Origin: Candidatus Poribacteria bacterium
GTDB taxonomy: Bacteria > Poribacteria > WGA-4E > WGA-3G
Direction of reading: 5' to 3'
Assembly (NCBI GenBank): GCA_009835515.1
Contig: VXXH01000776.1
Location: forward strand, 1-5,498
Length of the DNA stretch: 5,498 bases
The position numbers and the translations under genes are program-made. The notes under the pieces were generated by a model that did not search any database, was not told the DNA's origin, and saw only the letters and a list, made by a program, of their open reading frames with translations. Each line of letters starts with the position of its first letter. Position 1 is the first letter of the stretch. Positions 1-5,458 of the stretch are shown here, in pieces.

Positions 1-709
1 TGAAATAGCCGTTGCTCGGATGATAATAGGTTTCATGGAACGCTTTGAGCTGGGCGTAAGTTAAGTCGGGAATAGCAACCGGATCACCGCCGGATTCACA
101 GGCGTAAAGCGTATCAGGGAGAAGTTTATTCGACATGGACCGGTATAACCGAGCCTCAGGATCTGAGAATGCGCCTTTCATCTCGTTATAGACGATGCCT
201 GTTATCTTTAAATCGCCAGTCGGGTTATCTGGGTCAGCGGGTGCGAGATGGTGTCCTTCGCGTTTGAAGGTGTTTTCCGTCAGTAGCGGATGGAAGACCG
301 CGTCAAAGTAGACTTCCGCTAAGTTGAAGAGGTCTTTTTTGACGTTGCTTGAGACGGGGTAGCAGGTAAAATCGGAGCTTGTCATGGCGTTGATAAACGT
401 CGCCATGCTCATTTTAATCATTTCAAAGAACGGCTCTTTCACCGGAAATTTGTGTGAACCTGCTAAGACTGCGTGCTCAAGAATATGGGGGACACCGGTA
501 TCATCCGATGGTGGGGTCGGAAAATTAATGGAGAAAAGATTTTCGGTATCTTCTGTATAGAGATGCAATAGACGGGCACCGCTCTGTTGATGTGCCAATT
601 CAATCGTCACTGCACGTAATTCGTCGATAGGTGTAACGGCTTTTACCTCAAAGCCATCAATTTGTTCGCCGGGGCGTAAGTCTACCTCCGGCATCCGGAT
701 CGTTTCCAA
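1..709 (-). CDS. M16C family zinc metallopeptidase (presequence protease/Cym1-like), N-terminal part
   Basis: The gene runs off the left edge; 236 codons are visible without a stop. The family (PreP/Cym1, COG1026) degrades peptides with an inverted zincin site, and full members are usually close to 1000 residues, so about three quarters is missing. Seen directly: the inverted zinc motif HILEH (H75, E78, H79), followed by AGSHKFPVKEPF, the segment NAMTSSDFTCYPVSS, and E176 in YNEMKG. E176 lies about 100 residues after H75, the right place for the third zinc ligand. No signal peptide is seen, so a cytoplasmic location is likely. Start: an in-frame TAA lies just upstream (codon ending at 734), and the only codon with a good ribosome site is TTG at 709 (GGAGG at 718-722, 8 nt spacing). 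An ATG at 694 is the alternative but has no clear ribosome site. The gene starts 24 nt after the beta-propeller gene, so co-transcription is likely. Confidence 0.93.
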   Translation of the reverse strand, partial: METIRMPEVDLRPGEQIDGFEVKAVTPIDELRAVTIELAHQQSGARLLHLYTEDTENLFSINFPTPPSDDTGVPHILEHAVLAGSHKFPVKEPFFEMIKMSMATFINAMTSSDFTCYPVSSNVKKDLFNLAEVYFDAVFHPLLTENTFKREGHHLAPADPDNPTGDLKITGIVYNEMKGAFSDPEARLYRSMSNKLLPDTLYACESGGDPVAIPDLTYAQLKAFHETYYHPSNGYF

Positions 710-717
710 TATTTTAG

Positions 718-722
718 CCTCC
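718..722 (-). promoter_or_regulatory. Shine-Dalgarno site GGAGG deciding a TTG start
   Basis: On the minus strand GGAGG is followed by 8 nt and then TTG at 709. The ATG five codons later (694) has no comparable purine tract at a suitable distance, so this site favours TTG as the start of the M16C peptidase gene. Confidence 0.65.
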
Positions 723-733
723 GTGGGTTCCTT

Positions 734-2041
734 TTATTTTGCGTTCTTTGCTAAGTTAGCACAAACGAGTTCGTTGTCGTTTCTGGCAAAGACGTGTTTA
801 TAGGCAAACGCTGGGTGTGACCATGTAACGCCGCCTCTGCGGTTCAATTGGTCGCGCGTCGGTTCAATTAATTTGGCGCGACTGATGATATTAAGCCCTT
901 CAGGAGAGAGTTCCGTAATGAGGAGTTCACCGTGTTCGTTGAACATCCAGACCCTGTTATCTCCTGAGGCCGGGTGGCTGACGAAATGGATGTTGCTCCA
1001 ACGCGCTTTCCGCACAGCAGAGAGGTCCTCCCAAATCCGATCACCATTCCGAGCATCGAGACATCGGAGTTCACCGTAACTATCCACGCCGTAGATGTAA
1101 TCACCTATTCGGACAGGTGTTGCCATTGTTGTCTGAAGTGCATCGGTGTTCTGTTCGTTTTTTCCCTTGCGATGCCAAATGCGTTCTACTGTCAATTCAT
1201 CCGATGACAGTTTCAGGAGAAGAGATCCTTGCTGGAACTCAGTAACGAACAATTCATTCTGATCGAAAATAGGGGTAGCGATAGCGATCTCAAAACTTTT
1301 CGGTAGGAACGGATAGAGCCAGTGGACGGCTCCCGTTTCTGGATTAAGGGCGGCGATGTTAGCACCTGTCCAGCAGATTAAGACGCGTTTGCCTGCCTGT
1401 GTGATGACAATAGGTGCCGAATAAGAGGCGTTATCGTCCAATGCTTTCCACTTTTCCTCACCGGTTTTCCTGTCAAATGCGACAATACAGGCATCTGGCT
1501 TACCACCGATTTGAACGATAAGGTTTTCCGCTTCAACAATCGGTGCGCACGCGATGCCCCAGATCGGCATATTAATATTATATTCGGCATTGAGATCTCT
1601 TTTCCATACGACATCACCCGTAACAGCGTCGAAACAGTGAAGATGTCCCATCGCGCCTAAGGCGTAAGCGAGTCCATCGTGGATCGTAACATTTGCACGG
1701 GGACCTGCTGTATAGTCGATTTTGTATACGGCATCATAGGTGTAAGACCAGAGTTGCTCCCCAGTTTCCCAATCGAAGCAGTGAACGCGTTCGACCTGCT
1801 TCGGTTTATCGAGACGATCCGTAATATAGACGCGTCCGTCAGCAACGCTGGGACCGCTGTAACCGCTCCCAACAGGCACACGCCAGCGGATCGGAATTTC
1901 CGGTCCCTCGAATTTTTCAATGATGCCGGTTTCGTTCCAAACGCCCTCGCGATTTTCACCACGCCACTGAGACCATTCATCTGCGCTCGCGAATCCGGCG
2001 ATGATAAAGAGTGCTACAAGTAGATATGTAAGTTGCTTCAT
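734..2041 (-). CDS. Secreted PQQ-like beta-propeller repeat protein
   Basis: This 435-residue protein has a Sec signal peptide at residues 1-20 (charged start, hydrophobic core, cleavage after ASA before DEW), so it should be periplasmic or exported. The mature N-terminus has W-SQWRGENREGV, the usual opening of PQQ-like propeller proteins in Planctomycetes and Poribacteria. At least five blade repeats are visible as 'C/A-F/L-D-x-x-T/N-G-x-x-x-W': residues 87-98 (HCFDWETGEQLW), 135-146, 187-198, 230-241 and 326-337. Such repeats form a propeller scaffold. Many members do not bind PQQ and no catalytic residues are evident, so no enzyme activity is assigned; an outer-membrane BamB-like or structural role is possible but unproven. 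The ATG at 2041 overlaps the TGA of the upstream gene by four bases (ATGA), and only a distant GGAG (15 nt) precedes it, so translation probably depends on coupling. The M16C peptidase gene follows after 24 nt. Confidence 0.93.
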   Translation of the reverse strand: MKQLTYLLVALFIIAGFASADEWSQWRGENREGVWNETGIIEKFEGPEIPIRWRVPVGSGYSGPSVADGRVYITDRLDKPKQVERVHCFDWETGEQLWSYTYDAVYKIDYTAGPRANVTIHDGLAYALGAMGHLHCFDAVTGDVVWKRDLNAEYNINMPIWGIACAPIVEAENLIVQIGGKPDACIVAFDRKTGEEKWKALDDNASYSAPIVITQAGKRVLICWTGANIAALNPETGAVHWLYPFLPKSFEIAIATPIFDQNELFVTEFQQGSLLLKLSSDELTVERIWHRKGKNEQNTDALQTTMATPVRIGDYIYGVDSYGELRCLDARNGDRIWEDLSAVRKARWSNIHFVSHPASGDNRVWMFNEHGELLITELSPEGLNIISRAKLIEPTRDQLNRRGGVTWSHPAFAYKHVFARNDNELVCANLAKNAK

Positions 2042-2511
2042 AGTTGTTTTGTATAACTCCTCAGCCAGAGAACCATCTGTTGATAGACCTTTGTGGTATC
2101 TCTGTATTCAGTTTTTAATTTCGTTAATTCTGCATGCGCTCCGTTGATTCGACTCTGTTTAAGTGCTTCCGAATTGCGATGCGTATCGCCTTGATAGGTT
2201 ATTTCCACAAGCGGTTCGAGATGTGCAACGGCAGCACCGAGGTCTAACAGATATTCCCAGATGAGCCGAGTTGCGCACGTGCTGTTTCTATCCTGAAACG
2301 CAGGCGGTTTATGATCAAACCGGTAATTTTCCGGGCAATAGGTGTTACCAACATCCACGAGACAGTCGGCATGCAGCATCAATTTTTCGGGGACTTTGCG
2401 GGTCACAAACAAGACTTCGGACGCGTGGTCTTGGAAGAGGAAGTCTTGGGCGAGCCATGCGCTGACAATAGCATCTAAGTCTGGGTTTATGTGTGTAACA
2501 ATCTGTTTCAA
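2038..2511 (-). CDS. Small DHH/MYG1-like phosphoesterase-family protein (degenerate DHK motif)
   Basis: This 157-residue protein has no signal peptide. Seen: motif I H7-x-N-P-D-x-D-A (H7, D11, D13), motif II VDVG (D53), and motif III FDHK (D66, H67, K68), where DHH-superfamily enzymes and MYG1 have DHH. The spacing and the 'DVG-x-Y-x-P-x-x-x-R-F-D-H' pattern resemble the N-terminal part of MYG1/UPF0160 proteins, which are about twice as long, and no second (DHHA1-type) domain is present. The family acts as Mn-dependent phosphoesterases or nucleases; whether this version is active is unknown. The start is TTG at 2511, because an in-frame TAG lies six codons upstream with no ATG or GTG between. 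No good Shine-Dalgarno is present; the predicted transcript start lies about 11 nt upstream. It is the first gene of the unit with the propeller and peptidase genes, overlapping the next one by 4 nt. The family call is moderate; the gene itself is well supported by promoter and overlap. Confidence 0.72.
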   Translation of the reverse strand: MKQIVTHINPDLDAIVSAWLAQDFLFQDHASEVLFVTRKVPEKLMLHADCLVDVGNTYCPENYRFDHKPPAFQDRNSTCATRLIWEYLLDLGAAVAHLEPLVEITYQGDTHRNSEALKQSRINGAHAELTKLKTEYRDTTKVYQQMVLWLRSYTKQL

Positions 2512-2522
2512 AGTGCTGCCAT
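2508..2522 (-). other. Possible four-codon leader reading frame (M-A-A-L-stop)
   Basis: ATG GCA GCA CTT TGA reads from 2522 and its TGA overlaps the TTG start codon of the DHH-like gene in another frame. The A of this ATG is exactly seven bases after the -10 box of the promoter at 2529-2558, so it could be the first base of the transcript (leaderless). Translation here could feed ribosomes onto the TTG start by reinitiation. It may equally be chance: the frame is very short and nothing shows that it is translated. Confidence 0.2.
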
Positions 2523-2528
2523 CTATCT

Positions 2529-2558
2529 ATTATACCTAATTTATGGAATGCTTGTCAA
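2529..2558 (-). promoter_or_regulatory. Sigma70-type promoter with consensus -35 and -10
   Basis: On the minus strand TTGACA (2558-2553) and TATAAT (2534-2529) are both perfect consensus, separated by 18 bp. The predicted start of transcription is near 2522, some 11 nt before the TTG start of the DHH-like gene. It should drive the three-gene unit DHH-like, beta-propeller, M16C peptidase. Confidence 0.8.
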
Positions 2559-2561
2559 GGA

Positions 2562-2577
2562 TTCACGGATGCGTGAA
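2562..2577. repeat. Perfect 6-4-6 palindrome next to the promoter -35 box
   Basis: TTCACG-GATG-CGTGAA is a perfect inverted repeat with a 4-nt centre. It ends 3 bp upstream of the -35 box of the downstream promoter and lies inside the transcript made from the upstream one. It could be an operator for a dimeric regulator or a small RNA hairpin. No regulator gene is visible in the window. Confidence 0.5.
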
Positions 2578-2597
2578 CAGCGATTATTTCCGAATGA

Positions 2598-2627
2598 AGT
2601 ATAGCATAAGATGCAGATAGATGTCAA
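2598..2627 (-). promoter_or_regulatory. Second upstream sigma70-type promoter with extended -10
   Basis: On the minus strand TTGACA (2627-2622) is followed by an 18-bp spacer and TATACT (2603-2598), five of six consensus bases. TGC directly before the -10 makes it an extended -10 (TGn) element. The predicted start is near 2591. It lies about 70 bp upstream of the consensus promoter and points the same way, so the three-gene unit appears to have tandem promoters. Confidence 0.62.
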
Positions 2628-2732
2628 ATAATTGGCTGTTGGTGATTAGCAGTCAGTTGTCAGGACGGGCTACTATCCAACCTACGGAGTGACGCACATT
2701 GGTAAGATTTAGTGAGGATTTTTGTATTGATA
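2628..2732. other. Non-coding spacer after the SUMF1-like gene, with degenerate short repeats
   Basis: I see no gene and no clear terminator for the SUMF1-like gene here. The stretch contains short tandem-like words (TTGG-CTG-TTGG at about 2633-2643, and CAGTCAGTTGTCAG around 2650-2663) followed by CCAACCTACGGAGTGACGC. This looks like a worn remnant of a dispersed intergenic repeat, but one copy in one window cannot prove that. Confidence 0.3.
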
Positions 2733-3605
2733 CTACTCTTGAGAAGGGGCATCCATTGCGCATCGAAAACCGCGGATGAGTGAACCGGGGTTTCCACCGA
2801 GACGACTTGCACATCGCGTGAAGTCGTGGTTCTCAGCCCAACCGCCGCCTCTTAGCACATGTCCATCACCGGTTTCGGGTCCCGTCGGATTGATATTGGT
2901 CGGCGCGTTACGGTAGTAATTCGGATCATACCAATCAGCCACCCATTCCCAGAGGTTGCCAGCCATGTCGTGTGCGCCGTAAGGACTTGCGCCTTGTGGA
3001 AACTGTCCGACGGGCGCGGTTTCTCGGTAACCATCTTTTAACCCCGTTCCGTCGTTTCCGCTGAGCTTTGTATCGTCCCATTCATTGCCCCAGGGCCAGT
3101 GCCGTCCATCTGTGCCGCGTGCGGCTTTCTCCCATTCTGCTTCTGTGGGTAACCTTTTGCCTGCCCAGTTCGCGTAGGCGGCGGCATCTTCCCAAGTTAA
3201 AACAGCCGCAGGGAAATCCGGCGCATTATGCGGTTCGTAGTCTAAATAGTGCTTAGGTTCATAACCGGTCTCAGCAAGGAATTGCTTGTACTGCTGATTT
3301 GTCACCTCAAATTTGTCAATATAAAAGGCATCGACATAGACGGTGCGTTGCGGACGCTCATTATCATACCGGACGGGATCGCGGAGTGGAAAGAATTCTT
3401 TGAAGTCTTCCATATCTTCATCAGTGGTCCCCATGAGGAATTCACCCGCGGGCACATAAACCATGACTGCGTTATCTTTGGGGGTTGTGATCGTTTTGAG
3501 GGGAAGGTTACCAACAAGCGGTGACTCTATAGGATCGTGGCAGGCGAATACCAATAAAGCGAGGGTGGAAAGTGTAAACAGGTAACTGAGTTTGCTAAAT
3601 TTCAT
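2733..3605 (-). CDS. SUMF1/FGE-sulfatase-domain lipoprotein, lacking one FGE catalytic cysteine
   Basis: The 290-residue protein starts with a lipoprotein-type signal: hydrophobic residues 6-21, then the lipobox V-F-A-C with C22 as the likely lipidated residue. The FGE-sulfatase domain fills residues about 47-285: MVYVPAGEFLMGT (48-60), FYIDKFEVTNQQY (94-106), WAGKRLPTEAEWEKAARG (147-164), MAGNLWEWVADWY (214-226), LRGGGW (251-256), and RCASR (264-268) followed by GFRCA (279-283). True formylglycine-generating enzymes use two cysteines five residues apart. C265 fits the second, but position 260, expected for the first, is His. Sulfatase activation is therefore doubtful; the domain is also used in C-type-lectin-like binding and in ergothioneine-type enzymes. 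No sulfatase gene is in view. The ATG at 3605 has only a weak ribosome site. A weak -10-like TATATT (3637-3632) lies behind the hairpin of the preceding unit. Confidence 0.93.
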   Translation of the reverse strand: MKFSKLSYLFTLSTLALLVFACHDPIESPLVGNLPLKTITTPKDNAVMVYVPAGEFLMGTTDEDMEDFKEFFPLRDPVRYDNERPQRTVYVDAFYIDKFEVTNQQYKQFLAETGYEPKHYLDYEPHNAPDFPAAVLTWEDAAAYANWAGKRLPTEAEWEKAARGTDGRHWPWGNEWDDTKLSGNDGTGLKDGYRETAPVGQFPQGASPYGAHDMAGNLWEWVADWYDPNYYRNAPTNINPTGPETGDGHVLRGGGWAENHDFTRCASRLGGNPGSLIRGFRCAMDAPSQE

Positions 3606-3641
3606 CTCTGATTTTTTAGCCGGGAGGTTTAAATATAATTG

Positions 3642-3692
3642 AACATTCCCTTTGTAGAAGTGTTTTATAGGGACACCTACAAAGGGAATGTT
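3642..3692 (-). terminator. Strong hairpin, probable terminator of the tandem paralog unit
   Basis: Two perfectly complementary 16-base arms (3642-3657 and 3677-3692, AACATTCCCTTTGTAG and its complement) enclose 19 nt. Inside, GTGT (3660-3663) can pair with ACAC (3673-3676), extending the stem beyond a 2-nt bulge. It lies 17 nt after the stop of the second paralog. On the minus strand it is followed by AATTATATTTAAA, which is AU-rich but not a clean U-run, so termination may be partial, with read-through into the SUMF1-like gene. A mobile inverted-repeat element is the alternative. Confidence 0.6.
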
Positions 3693-3709
3693 GAGGCTAT
3701 AGATTAGAC

Positions 3710-4513
3710 CTACCGGTCAGCTTTCAAGGCACCCCATGTAGTGGAGATCTTGCCAGCGGGTTCAACCGGTGTTGTCGACATGAGCCAGATGATAATTTCA
3801 GCAGCGACAGCACCCTTTGGCTCGGTGCCACCTGCGGTCTGTATCACAGGGATGAGTCTACCGAGGTTTCCATCGCGGACGATAATCGGATCGGCACGGG
3901 TGCCGGAATCGTTTTGTGCGAGGGAGACTTCGACTTCCCAATCGCCATCGAGTTCATCAACGTGGAACGGACGATCGGACTGGATGTCGGGTAAACTCGG
4001 TGAGATGGATTTACCTTCATCGGTAACATTACATGGGGTATTATCGTCCCACATAGTGATACCCTCAATATCCATCATATTCTGTAAACCGCCGACCTCG
4101 TTTCTGCCGCCTAAGCCCCAGAACATGTAATCGGCGTGGTTGATAAATGCATCGCCGTCGGTGGTTTCAATGAAAGTTTCACCAACAGAACCCTCCGGTT
4201 GTGCGTTACCATCCGGATAGAGGGTCGGTGGAAAATCACCGTAGAGGACACAAATATCCAAGCCTTGGTCGCCGGTGACATCTTTCATCCAATCGGCTAA
4301 GGCATCCATATCGCCATCGCTGTCGAGCCAGAAGTTAGAGATCCCGGCATCATCGAGCATATCGACACAGATCTGTGCCTGTTCATCGGCAGCCCCTTTG
4401 TCGATCCATTGCGTGGTTCCGGTGTAGATAGCGACTTCACCGGCGGCAAGGACGGGTGCTAAAGGGAGTGCCATTAACGCAATGAGCGTTAGTGAGAGAA
4501 AAATTGTACGCAT
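3710..4513 (-). CDS. Secreted hypothetical protein, second of two tandem paralogs
   Basis: I do not recognise the family. The 267-residue product has a Sec signal peptide (residues 1-23, cleavage near VLA before AGE). It is clearly paralogous to the protein encoded just upstream. Shared blocks are IYTxTTQWID (29-38), GDxP (92-95), DYMFWGLGGRNE (128-139), GLQNMMDI (142-149), WDDNT (155-159), DRPFHVDELDGDW (180-192), RADP (206-209), GRLI (218-221), QTAG (225-228), PKG (232-234) and the C-terminal WGALK (260-264). Over residues 128-159 I count 24 of 32 identical. Alternating hydrophobic strands and helices in the first half suggest an alpha/beta, possibly ThuA/glutamine-amidotransferase-like fold; this is inference. 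It differs from its sister in lacking CxxC and having cysteines at 49, 88 and 161. The ATG at 4513 has AGGAGG 9 nt upstream, inside the end of the preceding gene, with a 6-nt gap between the genes. Confidence 0.88.
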   Translation of the reverse strand: MRTIFLSLTLIALMALPLAPVLAAGEVAIYTGTTQWIDKGAADEQAQICVDMLDDAGISNFWLDSDGDMDALADWMKDVTGDQGLDICVLYGDFPPTLYPDGNAQPEGSVGETFIETTDGDAFINHADYMFWGLGGRNEVGGLQNMMDIEGITMWDDNTPCNVTDEGKSISPSLPDIQSDRPFHVDELDGDWEVEVSLAQNDSGTRADPIIVRDGNLGRLIPVIQTAGGTEPKGAVAAEIIIWLMSTTPVEPAGKISTTWGALKADR

Positions 4514-4519
4514 TAAGCG

Positions 4520-5353
4520 TTACCTCCTGGTTTTAATATCCCCCCATACGGCAGGGAGTTTATCTTGCGGGTCGACATCAAGTGCGCCCACAGCTTCTAC
4601 ATAGTAGTTGAGAATAATTTCGGAAATGACTAAACCTTTCGGGTCTGCTTGACCAGCGGTTTGGTAAACTTGGATGAGTCGTCCATTCGTCTTTGTGTTA
4701 TGGACGATACACGGATCACAACGTGCCGCACCTTTGCCTTTTCCGGTTTCTGTAGCGAATGCGACTTCCAAGACCCAATCGCCATCAAGTTGGTCAAGGT
4801 GGAAAGGACGATCAGTAGCGTAGTCTTTCAAAGTCGGCGTGAGGTCTTTCCCTTCCGCCGTCACTTTCATCGCGGTATTGTCGTCCCATTGAACGATGTC
4901 CGGGATGTCCATCATGTTTTGGAGTCCATTGGCTTCATTTCTGCCTCCCACACCCCAGAAAAAATAGTCGGCACTGTTCGAGAACGTATTGCCAGCATCA
5001 AGGAATTCCTCAGCGAGCGTCTCTTTCTTTTTGTCTTTACCGACATCATAAATTTCAACCGGAACGTCACCGAACATGACGATAATGTGGTGTCCGTTAT
5101 CAACGGCATGCTTTTCCGTCCACGCTTCGACTTCCTTTGCCGGACCGTGGAGGAGCACTTCACCAATTCCATTCTTACCTTTGATCTCTTCTGCGAGAAT
5201 CTCGGCTTCTTTTTTCGCAGATCCTTGGTCAATCCACTGCGTGGTGTCTGTGTAGATGAAAACATCTACTTTATTCGCGGCATCGACTGTAGGTACCGAG
5301 AATACGAGAACTGCGGCGCATAAAACGCCTGTGACAATCATAGATAGTCTCAT
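4520..5353 (-). CDS. Secreted hypothetical protein, first of two tandem paralogs
   Basis: Family not recognised. The 277-residue product has a Sec signal peptide (1-25, cleavage near VDA before ANK). Blocks shared with its neighbour: IYTDTTQWID (33-42), GDVP (95-98), DYFFWGVGGRNE (129-140), GLQNMMDI (143-150), WDDNT (156-160), DRPFHLDQLDGDW (181-193), GRLIQVYQTAG (224-234), DPKG (237-240) and the C-terminal WGDIK (270-274). In place of the neighbour's RADPII it has RCDPCI, a CxxC pair (C212, C215) that could form a disulfide or bind metal. The predicted order strand, helix, strand, helix, strand in residues 28-97 fits a Rossmann-like/ThuA-type fold, with the second half perhaps beta-rich; this is inference. 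The ATG at 5353 has AGGAG with a 9-nt spacing. Stop to next start is 6 nt, so the two form an operon. Likely job: an exported binding or structural protein; no catalytic site could be assigned. Confidence 0.9.
   Translation of the reverse strand: MRLSMIVTGVLCAAVLVFSVPTVDAANKVDVFIYTDTTQWIDQGSAKKEAEILAEEIKGKNGIGEVLLHGPAKEVEAWTEKHAVDNGHHIIVMFGDVPVEIYDVGKDKKKETLAEEFLDAGNTFSNSADYFFWGVGGRNEANGLQNMMDIPDIVQWDDNTAMKVTAEGKDLTPTLKDYATDRPFHLDQLDGDWVLEVAFATETGKGKGAARCDPCIVHNTKTNGRLIQVYQTAGQADPKGLVISEIILNYYVEAVGALDVDPQDKLPAVWGDIKTRR
4523..4528 (-). promoter_or_regulatory. Shine-Dalgarno AGGAGG formed by the last two codons of the upstream gene
   Basis: On the minus strand the upstream gene ends AGG AGG TAA (Arg-Arg-stop). 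AGGAGG is a full-length ribosome site, 9 nt before the ATG at 4513. Ribosomes ending the first paralog therefore cover the initiation site of the second, which indicates translational coupling. Confidence 0.8.
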
Positions 5354-5362
5354 AAAAATAGT

Positions 5363-5367
5363 CTCCT
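5363..5367 (-). promoter_or_regulatory. Shine-Dalgarno AGGAG of the first paralog
   Basis: AGGAG lies 9 nt before the ATG at 5353 on the minus strand, supporting that start codon. Confidence 0.7.
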
Positions 5368-5385
5368 ATACTTTTGTGCGAAAGA

Positions 5386-5409
5386 AATGTAGACATTGCA
5401 CAGAATGTC
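5386..5409 (-). other. Alternative small hairpins in the leader of the paralog operon
   Basis: On the minus strand GACATT-CTGTGC-AATGTC (5409-5392) is a perfect 6-bp inverted repeat. The same central AATGT (5397-5393) can instead pair with ACATT at 5390-5386, across a 2-nt gap. The second pairing is too tight as an RNA hairpin but works as a DNA palindrome (AATGT-AG-ACATT). This may be a regulator-binding site or a leader hairpin just upstream of the ribosome site. Confidence 0.3.
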
Positions 5410-5418
5410 CTATAGCTT

Positions 5419-5447
5419 GATACACCTATAATGCTAAACGATGTCAA
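5419..5447 (-). promoter_or_regulatory. Possible promoter of the paralog operon
   Basis: On the minus strand TTGACA (5447-5442) is a perfect -35 hexamer. At 17 bp spacing the -10 is TGTATC (5424-5419, three of six); at 19 bp it is TATCAA (5422-5417, four of six). The -10 is poor, so the promoter may need an activator. Its predicted start would give a leader of roughly 60 nt. Confidence 0.45.
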
Positions 5448-5458
5448 CGCATTTTTGT

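Noticed and set aside
692..694. ATG as the start of the M16C peptidase
   Set aside because: It is possible, but the in-frame TTG at 709 has GGAGG at ideal spacing whereas this ATG has none.
1679..2023. Plus-strand open frame of 114 codons inside the beta-propeller gene
   Set aside because: It is antisense to clear propeller repeats and has no independent support.
734..2041. Naming the propeller protein a PQQ-dependent alcohol dehydrogenase or BamB
   Set aside because: Only the repeat scaffold is visible; cofactor and catalytic residues, and the lipoprotein signal of BamB, are not.
2733..3605. Naming the SUMF1-like protein a sulfatase-activating enzyme
   Set aside because: One of the two catalytic cysteines is His, and no sulfatase gene is in the window.
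3741..4130. Plus-strand open frame of 129 codons opposite the second paralog
   Set aside because: It is a shadow of the conserved minus-strand coding frame, rich in Ser/Pro from complementary codons, with no motif.
4649..5323. Long plus-strand open frame of 224 codons opposite the first paralog
   Set aside because: It lies entirely antisense to a gene with a signal peptide, good ribosome site and conserved paralog. Its translation is low in complexity and has no recognisable domain, and no ribosome site was seen.
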